Source: Rickettsia endosymbiont of Cardiosporidium cionae
GTDB lineage: Bacteria; Pseudomonadota; Alphaproteobacteria; Rickettsiales; Rickettsiaceae
Direction: 5' to 3'
NCBI RefSeq assembly: GCF_015476335.1
Contig: NZ_JADAQY010000005.1
Location: forward strand, 124,001-188,000
Length of the DNA stretch: 64,000 bases
Part shown: one piece after another, positions 18,154-26,940 of the stretch
Layout: each line of letters opens with the position of its first letter
How positions within the stretch are numbered: position 1 is the first letter of the stretch
The notes under the pieces: generated by a model
Database searches by the model: none
Told to the model about the DNA's origin: nothing
The model's input: the letters and a program-made list of their open reading frames with translations, nothing else
Translations under genes and position numbers: made by a program

Positions 18154-18561
18154 CTAAATTGTACAAATAGTATCCAAGAAAGATTCATACTGCATAATTT
18201 CTTCTAGAATAATGGTTTTATCTATACTATCATCCTTTGCTGAAGCCAAATCATCCTTAAGAGTCATTATGTGATTCTTAATATCATTAACATTACTCTT
18301 TTGTAGATCACGTATGAACTCACTTATTATAGTAACAGAACCCTGATTAACAGTAGCAATACCATTATATATAAAGTGATTATGACAGATAATACCTTGC
18401 ATAGCCCTTACTACACCTATCTTGAGCTTAGCTACAAAATTAGCGTGCCCATATAATACAGAAAACTCCCCCTTTTCTCCAGGAATAACAATTTTATCAG
18501 CAACCATAACAATATCTGACCCAAGTACACTGAGCAATTTTAATTTGACCTGTTTACTCAT
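18154..18561 (-). CDS. atpC: F0F1 ATP synthase epsilon subunit
   Basis: Epsilon subunit of the ATP synthase central stalk, which couples and restrains rotation. From the ATG at 18561 the product has 135 residues, the usual family size. It carries the N-terminal beta-sandwich with Lys-Leu-Leu-Ser-Val-Leu, Ile-Pro-Gly-Glu-Lys-Gly-Glu-Phe-Ser-Val-Leu-Tyr-Gly-His, and the Gly-Val-Val-Arg region, then a helical C-terminus with Asp/Ser/Lys-rich helices. The frame stays open to an ATG at 18609, but those 16 extra residues look unlike the family, so I prefer the inner start. The atpD gene that usually precedes it is not here; a divergent glycosyltransferase gene starts about 140 bases away, so the ATP synthase genes are split. 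Confidence 0.85.
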   Translation of the reverse strand: MSKQVKLKLLSVLGSDIVMVADKIVIPGEKGEFSVLYGHANFVAKLKIGVVRAMQGIICHNHFIYNGIATVNQGSVTIISEFIRDLQKSNVNDIKNHIMTLKDDLASAKDDSIDKTIILEEIMQYESFLDTICTI

Positions 18562-18700
18562 ACCAAATGTCGAACATATTTTTAATTTATAGAAAGAATA
18601 TACTGCCATATTTGTATTGTAAAATGCATTTCACTCCCGTATAGTAACCTTCAATACATCTTACAGACCAAACACAGAGATTATATCATATAATAATGAA

Positions 18701-20539
18701 ATGTTAAAAAATAAAAATATAGAACAATATGTCATGAACATTGTGTTCCATAGTAGATTAGTGCCTAATGATATATTACTAAATATAAATGAAACATATT
18801 CACAAAATGAATTTTGTATTTTTAGTTTTTTAGAGAGATATCCAATTGACAATGAAGCAATACTTGAACAGATAATAAAAAAATATCAATTTTTAGATTT
18901 TAATAAATCATCCTTAGAGGTTCAAGCAGTGCATTTCGATAAATTAAACGAATACTATTCGAGAGGGTTTTGCATTTGTAAGACACATGATAATACTATT
19001 ATATATCTAATAAATAATATCAGATATATAAAAAATCTGGATAGCAGATCTGGTCAAATATTTTTAATAAGAAAGAATGACTTAACAATCTTATTAGAAA
19101 ATCAATTTGAATATTTTGGTACACTTAAAAGCAAATATTTACTGGATTTTATATCTGATAATGCTACAGCAAAAAATATAAATTTTTTCAGAACATTAAC
19201 TGCCAATACAATATTATTTATTTCAATCACATATTACTTTAGTTACACATTATTTTTAGCGAGTAATTTATTATTTTTAGTAAATAACATATTTAATATA
19301 ACAATTTTTCAAAAATCATATTTTCATAAAAGAAAAAAATATATAAATGATATCAAGCATAAGCAAATAAGTCCTGTTATACCAAGTCCAACAGTTATGA
19401 ATATTTTTAATACAAAAAAATATTTTCCAGTATATACAATACTGATCCCTATGTATAAAGAAACAGAAATTATACAGTCTATTATAAAATCAGTAATGAA
19501 ACTAAATTATCCTACAGACAGATTAGATATAAAATTTATCATTGAATCAGATGATCATTCTATGATTAAAGCTTTAGCAATATTAAACATACCAAAATAT
19601 ATACAGGTTATTAAAGTACCCAAAAGTTTTCCTAGAACTAAACCAAAAGCACTGAATTATGTAATGGATTATGTTATTGGAGAATATCTGGTTATATATG
19701 ATGCAGATGATATACCTGATCCCAACCAATTACTTACTGTATTGGATATTTTTAATAAATTGGACAATCAACATGTATGTGTACAAACAAAACTAAATTT
19801 TTACAATTATGATCAAAATTTATTAACAAGATTCCTGAATTTAGAATACAGCTTATGGTTTCAGTATTTAATAAAAGGCTTAAATATACTTAACTTACCA
19901 ATACCATTGGGCGGTACGAGTAACCATTTTAAAACATTTGTATTAAGAAAAATTGGTGGCTGGGATTCATATAACGTTACTGAAGATGCAGATATAGGGC
20001 TCAGGTTATACGCGAAGGGATATAAAACTCATGTTACTACCGATACAACTACATTTGAAGAAGCTCCCTTTCAAATAAAAAATTGGCTCACACAAAGAAG
20101 CAGGTGGATTAAGGGTTTTATCCAAACATTATGTATCTTTATAATTAATGCTAGCGAATATAAAAAATTATCTGTTTTAGAAATTATTTCTATATACGTA
20201 TTTATAGGCTGCAGCACATATTGTTTTATTACAATGCCAATGTTTATAATATTTTCAATTATTGTAGATAAGCAAAATAAATTTATTAATTCTTTATGCA
20301 ATATCAATATATTGCTGACTCTATCTTATTTTTATATCTCAGCATTTGTTGTAGTAAAAGATATGTATAAAGGAAACTGGATAAAAAAATCTATAACAAT
20401 TCTCCTATGGCCTGTGTATTTTATATTGCATAGTATTGCTGCCTATAAAGCATTAATAGAATGCATATACTTCCCTTTTAAGTGGAATAAAACATTGCAT
20501 AAATTTGATGCTACAGGAAAAAACAATAGCTTATCATAA
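18701..20539 (+). CDS. Family 2 glycosyltransferase, membrane-bound processive type
   Basis: A 612-residue membrane glycosyltransferase. The GT2 catalytic domain (about 240-475) shows Tyr-Thr-Ile-Leu-Ile-Pro-Met-Tyr-Lys-Glu, the nucleotide-sugar and metal motif Tyr-Asp-Ala-Asp-Asp (333-337), the Thr-Glu-Asp-Ala-Asp-Ile-Gly acceptor-site motif, and Gln-Arg-Ser-Arg-Trp (465-469). These correspond to the D, DxD, TED and QxxRW signature of cellulose/hyaluronan synthase-like enzymes. Hydrophobic helices flank it (about 165-205 and three to four after 480). The first 160 residues are a soluble region of a kind often found before this GT2 subgroup. The polymer made cannot be deduced; a surface glycan or lipid glycosylation is plausible. 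No polysaccharide export genes lie nearby. Confidence 0.85.
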   Translation: MLKNKNIEQYVMNIVFHSRLVPNDILLNINETYSQNEFCIFSFLERYPIDNEAILEQIIKKYQFLDFNKSSLEVQAVHFDKLNEYYSRGFCICKTHDNTIIYLINNIRYIKNLDSRSGQIFLIRKNDLTILLENQFEYFGTLKSKYLLDFISDNATAKNINFFRTLTANTILFISITYYFSYTLFLASNLLFLVNNIFNITIFQKSYFHKRKKYINDIKHKQISPVIPSPTVMNIFNTKKYFPVYTILIPMYKETEIIQSIIKSVMKLNYPTDRLDIKFIIESDDHSMIKALAILNIPKYIQVIKVPKSFPRTKPKALNYVMDYVIGEYLVIYDADDIPDPNQLLTVLDIFNKLDNQHVCVQTKLNFYNYDQNLLTRFLNLEYSLWFQYLIKGLNILNLPIPLGGTSNHFKTFVLRKIGGWDSYNVTEDADIGLRLYAKGYKTHVTTDTTTFEEAPFQIKNWLTQRSRWIKGFIQTLCIFIINASEYKKLSVLEIISIYVFIGCSTYCFITMPMFIIFSIIVDKQNKFINSLCNINILLTLSYFYISAFVVVKDMYKGNWIKKSITILLWPVYFILHSIAAYKALIECIYFPFKWNKTLHKFDATGKNNSLS

Positions 20540-20722
20540 GATCTTTATAGTGTTTTATTTGTCAATTGATACAGCTTATAGTATAATACAAGTGTAAACA
20601 AAGTGTTTATAGTTATATTAAAATTAATTTAGTTTGCAAACTATAAGTGAATGATGTACCATTTGGTTGGTACCTTTCTGGTATAATTTAAATTGATTAT
20701 AACGTGCTTATGTGCTTGTTTT

Positions 20723-20953
20723 ATGAGTATCTCTAAAGAAGATTTAGTTAATATATTAAAGTTAAACTTCCCTACGGCTAAGATCAGCGTAGAGGATTTT
20801 GTAGGTGATAGAAACCACTATTCTATTACAGTAATAGATAAAATATTTGAAAATATGACAATTTTGCAGCAACATAGATTAGTACAGTCTGCACTGAAGG
20901 AGTCTCTAGGGATGAGTCTACATGCAGTAAATATCAATACAAAAAGTCACTAA
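20723..20953 (+). CDS. bolA: BolA family protein
   Basis: Small protein that partners monothiol glutaredoxins in iron-sulfur cluster handling and stress response. From the ATG at 20723 it has 76 residues. It shows the BolA features Asp-Phe-Val-Gly-Asp-Arg-Asn-His-Tyr-Ser-Ile (a Val-x-Asp/Gly-x-x-His motif) and Leu-Gln-Gln-His-Arg-Leu-Val-Gln-Ser-Ala-Leu followed by Leu-His-Ala-Val-Asn-Ile-Asn-Thr. The frame opens at 20693, but the extra ten residues are Cys-rich and unlike BolA, so the inner start is preferred. In alphaproteobacteria bolA is often next to a glutaredoxin gene, which is not the case here; ftsK follows after 82 bases. Confidence 0.85.
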   Translation: MSISKEDLVNILKLNFPTAKISVEDFVGDRNHYSITVIDKIFENMTILQQHRLVQSALKESLGMSLHAVNINTKSH

Positions 20954-21035
20954 CTAATTGATGAAAAATAAAGTTATAAAACTGCATTAAAAAGTTAAAT
21001 GCAAGGGTTGTATGTTTCTTATTTGTAGTTACTAG

Positions 21036-23279
21036 ATGAGTTTTAAAAATAATCACTTCTTAATAAGAGGAGTCATATCACTAATTTTACTATTTTTATC
21101 ATTAGCCGTAATCACGTCATTATATTCATATAACCCAAGTGATAACTCTTTAGATGTCTCTACAAACAATATCACACAAAATCTACTAGGAATTTTTGGA
21201 GCATATATTGCAGATATATTATATCAATTATTCGGATTAGCTGCATTTATACTGCCAATATTACTAGCAATTACGTCATATCGTATACTCTTTTGTAATA
21301 CAATTAAGGTAAGCACATTAAGGCTAATTTCCATTATCATATTAATGATTTTCTTATCCTTTATCTTAGGTAGATATAGCCATATTTTTACTAAATATTT
21401 TAACATTAAGTCACTACCCTCAGGCAATGAAGGTGCTATAGGCCTCTTATTATCATCTCACTTAAAATATTCTTATAACATCTACTATTTGATATCAGAA
21501 ATAATAATTATTAATTTACTACCAATATTTATATTAAATATCAATTTTTCAAATTACTTATATAAATGTTATACCTTAATAATAATTATTCCTAAAATTT
21601 TATTAAAGTCTTTATTAATAATTTTTCACAATCAATTTATTAATAATATATTAAAATTAAGCAATGTTTATAACATAGAGCAGTCATTAATAAATTTTAA
21701 TGGTGCCAAAATAACTAGTAATAACATAAGTGAAAAACGGCGGGATCACTCTAGAAAAAAGCAAAATATCAGTTGCGATACAAACAGCCAATCACTCCCT
21801 AGCCCCGAGATGCTAGATGAAATAGCTGAACGTGATAATAAACTACAAACTACGGATGCAATTAATAAAACATCAGAGGACTTACTATTAGTGCTAAAAG
21901 ATTTTGGTATTCAAGGAAAGATAATAGATATAAAACAGGGTCCTGTAGTCACTTCTTATGAATTTGAGCCCAAACCTGGTACTAAATCCTCAAGAATTAT
22001 AGGGCTATCAGATGATATTGCAAGATCTCTATCAGTAGCATCAACTCGTATTGCAATAATACCAAATAAAAATGCTCTTGGTATTGAATTACCTAATCCC
22101 TACAGAAGTTTTTTTAGTACTAAAAAATTAATTAATAGCAAAGAATTCCAAAACCCCTATATGATATTACCAATAATTTTAGGTAAAGACTTAGGGGGTA
22201 ATACATTTATTGTAGATTTAGCAAAAATGCCGCATCTATTAATTGCAGGTACGACTGGTTCTGGTAAATCTGTAGCACTGAATGTGATGATTATTTCACT
22301 ACTATATAAATACACAAAAGAACAGTGCAAAATGATCATGATAGACCCTAAAATGCTAGAATTATCAGTCTACGATAATATACCACACCTTATAACCCCA
22401 GTAGTTACCGAATCCCACAAGGCCATTACAGCTTTAAAATGGGCAACAAAAGAAATGGAAAACCGATACAAAATAATGTCATACCTAGGAGTACGTAGTA
22501 TCAGTAGTTTCAATGAAAAAATATCAGAGGCCATAACTAATAACCAAGTACTAACAAGATCAGTACAAACTGGTTTTGATCTGGATACAGGGAACCCTAT
22601 ATATGAAAATATAGAAATAGAAATGAAAAAAATTCCATTCATAGTAATAATAGTAGACGAAATGGCAGATCTTATGCTTGTTGCTGGAAAAGAAGTAGAA
22701 GCATCTATACAAAGGCTAGCACAAATGGCGCGAGCAGCAGGGATCCATATAATCATGGCTACACAAAGACCATCTGTAGATATCATTACTGGAATAATTA
22801 AATCAAATTTTCCGAGTCGTATCAGTTTTAAAGTGACTTCAAAAATTGACAGTAGAACAATACTGGGAGAACAAGGAGCTGAACAATTATTAGGTATGGG
22901 AGATATGTTATACATGGGTAGCAGTTCAAAAATTATTAGAGTACATTGCCCTTTTGTCAGTGATAAAGAAATATTGAATATCACCGACTTTTTAAGAACT
23001 ACAGGCAAACCTGAATATATCTCGAATATTACATTATCACAAGAAGATTCTGACAAACATGATACCAACTCAAACCATGATAACACTGATGACAATTTAT
23101 ATCAAAAAGCAGTATCAATAGTAAAAAATGAAAGAAAATCATCCATAAGTTATATACAACGCTCTCTCAGAATAGGCTACAATAGAGCTGCTAATTTAGT
23201 AGAACAAATGGAAAAAAATAATATCTTATCTGCTCCAGGAGGATATGGTAAAAGAGAAATATTAATCCCAAAGGACTAA
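21036..23279 (+). CDS. ftsK: DNA translocase FtsK
   Basis: Septal DNA pump that clears chromosomes and activates XerCD at dif during division. The 747-residue protein has four to five N-terminal membrane helices (about 10-195) and a short variable linker (about 225-290). The alpha/beta motor has Walker A Thr-Gly-Ser-Gly-Lys-Ser near residue 408 and Walker B Ile-Ile-Val-Asp-Glu-Met-Ala-Asp-Leu near 540. The C-terminal gamma winged helix (about 690-747) has Tyr-Gln-Lys-Ala-Val and Arg-Ala-Ala-Asn-Leu-Val-Glu. The linker is much shorter than in E. coli, as usual in reduced alphaproteobacteria. Upstream is bolA; carD follows after 136 bases. Confidence 0.95.
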   Translation: MSFKNNHFLIRGVISLILLFLSLAVITSLYSYNPSDNSLDVSTNNITQNLLGIFGAYIADILYQLFGLAAFILPILLAITSYRILFCNTIKVSTLRLISIIILMIFLSFILGRYSHIFTKYFNIKSLPSGNEGAIGLLLSSHLKYSYNIYYLISEIIIINLLPIFILNINFSNYLYKCYTLIIIIPKILLKSLLIIFHNQFINNILKLSNVYNIEQSLINFNGAKITSNNISEKRRDHSRKKQNISCDTNSQSLPSPEMLDEIAERDNKLQTTDAINKTSEDLLLVLKDFGIQGKIIDIKQGPVVTSYEFEPKPGTKSSRIIGLSDDIARSLSVASTRIAIIPNKNALGIELPNPYRSFFSTKKLINSKEFQNPYMILPIILGKDLGGNTFIVDLAKMPHLLIAGTTGSGKSVALNVMIISLLYKYTKEQCKMIMIDPKMLELSVYDNIPHLITPVVTESHKAITALKWATKEMENRYKIMSYLGVRSISSFNEKISEAITNNQVLTRSVQTGFDLDTGNPIYENIEIEMKKIPFIVIIVDEMADLMLVAGKEVEASIQRLAQMARAAGIHIIMATQRPSVDIITGIIKSNFPSRISFKVTSKIDSRTILGEQGAEQLLGMGDMLYMGSSSKIIRVHCPFVSDKEILNITDFLRTTGKPEYISNITLSQEDSDKHDTNSNHDNTDDNLYQKAVSIVKNERKSSISYIQRSLRIGYNRAANLVEQMEKNNILSAPGGYGKREILIPKD

Positions 23280-23415
23280 AAAAATTGTTTAGGTATTCCA
23301 TTTTACTAAAAAATATGTTAGAATGCCCGGGATTATTTGTAGAGGTTGGCGTTTGTTGCTATTAAGTGACAATAGAATTAGATAGATCAACAGTAAAAGA
23401 ATATGGTTAATAGAA

Positions 23416-23913
23416 ATGGAAAATTTTGGTGTCGGAGATAAGGTGGTGTATCCTTCTCATGGAGTAGGAGAAATTGTCGGAATAGAAAACCAAAAGATTG
23501 CTGATTTGTCTGTAAGTATGTATCTGATATCATTTCCCCAAGATAAAATGACTATCAAAATACCTACTGGAAAGGCTGTACAATCAGGATTGAGGAATCT
23601 GTGTAAGAGGTCTAAAATTGATGACGTATACGCTATAATGCAAAAAAAACCCAAGCGTAATAGCAAAATGTGGAGCAGAAGAGCACAAGAGTATGAGTCT
23701 AAGATCAATTCTGGTGATTTGTTATCAATTGCAGAAGTTGTTAGAGATTTGTACAAAAATGTTGAGAGTGACTGCTCTTACAGCGAGAGATCAATATATG
23801 AAATAGCTATAAACCGTTTAGCATCTGAAATTTCTATATTAGAGAATTCACCAGAGCAAGAAATAATACTCAAATTAACAGAATTGTTAAGAGATACAAT
23901 GGATGCAGCATAA
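23416..23913 (+). CDS. carD: CarD family transcriptional regulator
   Basis: RNA polymerase-binding regulator that stabilises open complexes at promoters, with rRNA promoters among the known targets of the family. The 165-residue product starts with the CarD/TRCF interaction domain: Phe-Gly-Val-Gly-Asp-Lys-Val-Val-Tyr-Pro-Ser-His-Gly-Val-Gly-Glu. The basic helical domain follows, with Trp-Ser-Arg-Arg-Ala-Gln-Glu-Tyr and Leu-Leu-Ser-Ile-Ala-Glu-Val-Val-Arg-Asp-Leu. The length fits the alphaproteobacterial form. It appears to be a single-gene unit with its own upstream region of 136 bases and a 334-base gap after it. Confidence 0.93.
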   Translation: MENFGVGDKVVYPSHGVGEIVGIENQKIADLSVSMYLISFPQDKMTIKIPTGKAVQSGLRNLCKRSKIDDVYAIMQKKPKRNSKMWSRRAQEYESKINSGDLLSIAEVVRDLYKNVESDCSYSERSIYEIAINRLASEISILENSPEQEIILKLTELLRDTMDAA

Positions 23914-24247
23914 GCATAACAAGTAGTATCTGGAGTCAACAAAATACGGAAAATAATTATTCATAAATTTCGTTATAGCGTTAGTTACGGTTGTATGATC
24001 ATTGTTTCACCAGTATAAGAATAAGTTCTTTATCACCAGTGTAGCTGATTTAGCTATAAAATTTATAGATCAAAATATTTCAGATAGTGATATTTCCAAT
24101 TAAAACTTGTTGTATTTATAGTTTAATTGATGTATCTATATCTAGTGTATCTGGTTGTATTATAATTACAACCAGTTCTGTGTAATGAGTAGAACACGTA
24201 ATAATTCTAATATATAAATAAAGGTTATACCAATTACAGCTGCTGTA
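23914..24247. other. Gene-free interval with a 9-bp-stem hairpin
   Basis: 334 bases between carD and the long SSS symporter gene with no convincing reading frame or RNA gene. At 24151-24175 there is an inverted repeat CTGGTTGTA / TACAACCAG around a 7-base loop, about 72 bases before the TTG start of the next gene. No T-run follows, so it does not look like a terminator; it may be a 5'-leader structure or an operator, or chance. Confidence 0.4.
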
Positions 24248-26671
24248 TTGTCCAGTACAGACATATTGCTCATTGTAGGATATGTGCTAATTATCGTTGC
24301 TTGCTTAGTAATTATTGTTTGCACTGAACTAAAAAAAATATCCACAGTAGATTCATTTAGTTATTTTGCTTTAGGTAACAGAAATTTTACACTCTGGGAG
24401 CTAGTAGCAACGATAGTTGCTACATATCTGAGTGCTAGTAGCTTTATTTTAGCATTGTATCAAATACATAATGAAGGATTACACTATACTCTAACAATAA
24501 CTGCTACATATTTAGGGTTAATAATGTGTGCACTATTTATTATACCCAGAATGCAAAGTTTTTTAGGTAGTCTTTCTATAGCAGAAGCCATGAATAAAAT
24601 TTATGGTAAAGAACTAAGATACATTATATCCTGCACAATAATCATTAATTCTGTAGGAATGGTAGCAGCGCAATTTAGGGCGTTTGGCAGTGTTTTTGAG
24701 TATTATACTACAATTAATACTTCTATCGCTATAACATTCTCGTCAATGCTGGTAATTGTATATTCTACACTAGGAGGAATAAGAGCTGTAATATACACAG
24801 ATTTTATTCAATTAGCCATATTCATTGGTGTGCTTGTCATCATTACCCTACTCAGTACCTATTATCTAGATAATTCTGGTAATAAATTACTAAATACAAC
24901 CGAATATAGAGGATTTAACATAAAAAAAATATTCAATATAGGAGAACGCTCTTTTTTAAATATGCTTAACTTATCATGCTTTTTTCTAATAGCGAATCTT
25001 ATCAATCCACATGTAGCACACAGGGTATTACTAACAAATAAATTATCTATAGCAAGATCAGCAGCAATGATTGCAGCAATCATTTTAATAATGAGTATAA
25101 TAGTATCAACCAGTATTCCTATTTCATTACTAATAAATGATGATAATTTAGCATCTAACAATCTCATACCAATTTTAATAAACAAATATTCTACTATTGT
25201 AGGTATCCCAGGGTTAATAATAATAGCTATTATATCAATGTCAATGTCAACTGCTGATTCCTGGATTAACACTGCGGCAATAACTTTTGCAAATGATGTT
25301 TGGCCAAGTAATAGCCATAAAAATAAAATTTTAGCAGCAAAAATATTTTCGATTGCTATAGGATTATTAGGGTTAATAATTGCTTTATATGCAGATGATC
25401 TATTACAGATTATATTGTCAACTGTTAGTCTATATGTAGGAATAGTAATTCCTATCTTAATATTAACAATATTCGGATTCAGAACTAAAAAATTAGTGAT
25501 ATTAATTAGTATGGGTTTGGGTTTTATTACTATATTTATCTTTAAAGCATTAGATAATGAAACTGAATCTTCAACAACAGCAGCACTAGTAACTATCTGC
25601 GCTACAATTATAGTACATTACATTATAACAAAAACACCTGCAAGATTTACACTTAAAATAAATCAAAAAAACAATAATAAATCAGGCAATATATATTGGA
25701 TAAAAATACTTCAATTAGATTATCAATTACTATTTATTAGCTTGTATAAAAAACTATTTAATATAGTTAAAAAACAACATATACAACATTTATTTGGAGG
25801 ATCACTATCCATATTTTTTGTAATACTCAATACATTTATTAATAACGCAGATTTAAGTTATTTTTACCAAATATCTATATATATTGGATCTATAATATCA
25901 CTAATTATTTTGGTGTATGCCATTTTATTTCACAATCACAAGCAAATTATTATACAAAATATTAATATAAAACATTTATCTTATATTATAATATTTACTA
26001 CATCGATAGCATTTAATATATTCTATGTTACTATAATTAAAAATTACCTGTTATTAGCTATAGTACTGCTATTCAGCACATATTTGTTAAGTACAGTAAT
26101 AAACTGGCAAATATCAACAATAATATTGTTAACTATAATTACAACTAATAGAATAGTATTATTTAAGTATATATCTGACTATAATTACGAATTATTACCG
26201 ATATCTTTTGAATATATATACGAATATGTATTGTTATTTGCTATAACATGCATAAAATTTTGTTTAGTGACATTAAATAGCATATATGACAATAAATCTT
26301 CATTTAAAACAGAAAAATTGATCTCTAACTTCAATCAAGAAATTAAAAAAATAGAACTACTAAAAGAATTATACGAAAAGCATCAAGATGAACTAATAAA
26401 TATTATGCAATTTTGTAAAGAAAATACTAAATATACAAAAACACATATTCTGCATAAATTAAAGACAAGCAGTTCTCAAATGCAAGAAAAAAAAGATACA
26501 ATATTATATAAAAATAATGATATTATATCACATAAAATTTTTCATAAAAGAAATGCTCATGATCTAGAAGCAATAGCAATCGCCATGATGAAATCTGGAT
26601 TTAATACTGAAGAAATATCTGCAGTGATTGGAGCTCCAATAAGTGGACTGAGTATTAAAATCAACAAATAA
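24248..26671 (+). CDS. Long SSS-family symporter with C-terminal membrane/helical extension
   Basis: An 807-residue inner-membrane protein. Residues 1-455 are a sodium:solute symporter domain: Tyr-Phe-Ala-Leu-Gly-Asn-Arg-Asn-Phe near the start, Tyr-Ser-Thr-Leu-Gly-Gly-Ile-Arg-Ala at about 177-185, and Ser-Met-Ser-Thr-Ala-Asp-Ser-Trp near 335. Residues 490-690 add some six hydrophobic helices, and 690-807 are a soluble, Lys-rich, helical tail. This layout recalls SSS-linked sensor kinases of the CbrA type, but no HisKA or ATP-binding motif follows, so signalling by phosphotransfer is not expected. The tail ends with a short Ala-Ile-Ala-Met-Met-Lys-Ser-Gly-Phe segment resembling a helix-turn-helix-like motif. 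The start codon is TTG (24248); no better ATG fits the N-terminus. Confidence 0.75.
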   Translation: MSSTDILLIVGYVLIIVACLVIIVCTELKKISTVDSFSYFALGNRNFTLWELVATIVATYLSASSFILALYQIHNEGLHYTLTITATYLGLIMCALFIIPRMQSFLGSLSIAEAMNKIYGKELRYIISCTIIINSVGMVAAQFRAFGSVFEYYTTINTSIAITFSSMLVIVYSTLGGIRAVIYTDFIQLAIFIGVLVIITLLSTYYLDNSGNKLLNTTEYRGFNIKKIFNIGERSFLNMLNLSCFFLIANLINPHVAHRVLLTNKLSIARSAAMIAAIILIMSIIVSTSIPISLLINDDNLASNNLIPILINKYSTIVGIPGLIIIAIISMSMSTADSWINTAAITFANDVWPSNSHKNKILAAKIFSIAIGLLGLIIALYADDLLQIILSTVSLYVGIVIPILILTIFGFRTKKLVILISMGLGFITIFIFKALDNETESSTTAALVTICATIIVHYIITKTPARFTLKINQKNNNKSGNIYWIKILQLDYQLLFISLYKKLFNIVKKQHIQHLFGGSLSIFFVILNTFINNADLSYFYQISIYIGSIISLIILVYAILFHNHKQIIIQNINIKHLSYIIIFTTSIAFNIFYVTIIKNYLLLAIVLLFSTYLLSTVINWQISTIILLTIITTNRIVLFKYISDYNYELLPISFEYIYEYVLLFAITCIKFCLVTLNSIYDNKSSFKTEKLISNFNQEIKKIELLKELYEKHQDELINIMQFCKENTKYTKTHILHKLKTSSSQMQEKKDTILYKNNDIISHKIFHKRNAHDLEAIAIAMMKSGFNTEEISAVIGAPISGLSIKINK

Positions 26672-26751
26672 ATCTTTATCAAATCAAATAATCATCAGAA
26701 TCTATAAAGACTTAATAATAAAACCTACTAATATAACAACTTTTGCTATTG

Positions 26752-26829
26752 TGGTGCCAATAGAGGGAATCGAACCCTCAAACCTATGCGTTACGAATGC
26801 ATTGCTCTACCAAATTGAGCTATATTGGC
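26752..26829 (-). tRNA. tRNA-Thr (anticodon CGT)
   Basis: The complementary strand folds as a complete cloverleaf. The acceptor stem GCCAATA/TATTGGC is perfect. The D stem is GCTC/GAGC, and the anticodon stem ATGCA/CGCAT has one mismatch next to the loop TTCGTAA. The T stem GAGGG/CCCTC closes TTCGATT. The 3' CCA is encoded (26752-26754). The anticodon CGT reads ACG, so the isotype is threonine, and the sequence closely resembles E. coli tRNA-Thr(CGU). It lies antisense between the symporter and mutS genes and is transcribed opposite to both. Confidence 0.95.
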
Positions 26830-26940
26830 ATTATCTAAATTTGTTATTTAAAATTTGATTTCGCTGATCAGATATAATATACCTAAGTCATACTATCAAT
26901 CAGAATATACAATTCTAATTTAATATTGGCATTAAGTAAA

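Noticed and set aside
20630-20643. 14-bp palindrome TAGTTTGCAAACTA upstream of bolA
   Set aside because: Palindromes with 7-base arms are expected several times by chance in a window of this size and composition; no supporting promoter was found.
22370-23095. 241-codon minus-strand reading frame opposite ftsK
   Set aside because: Long only because ftsK codon bias leaves few antisense stops; it runs against an unmistakable FtsK motor domain.
24001-24020. TGTTTCAC resembling half of parS
   Set aside because: The second half of the palindrome is missing; an isolated half-site is not a ParB site.
24151-24175. Hairpin as an intrinsic terminator of carD
   Set aside because: It is 238 bases after the stop and has no following T-run; kept only as a structure in the interval note.
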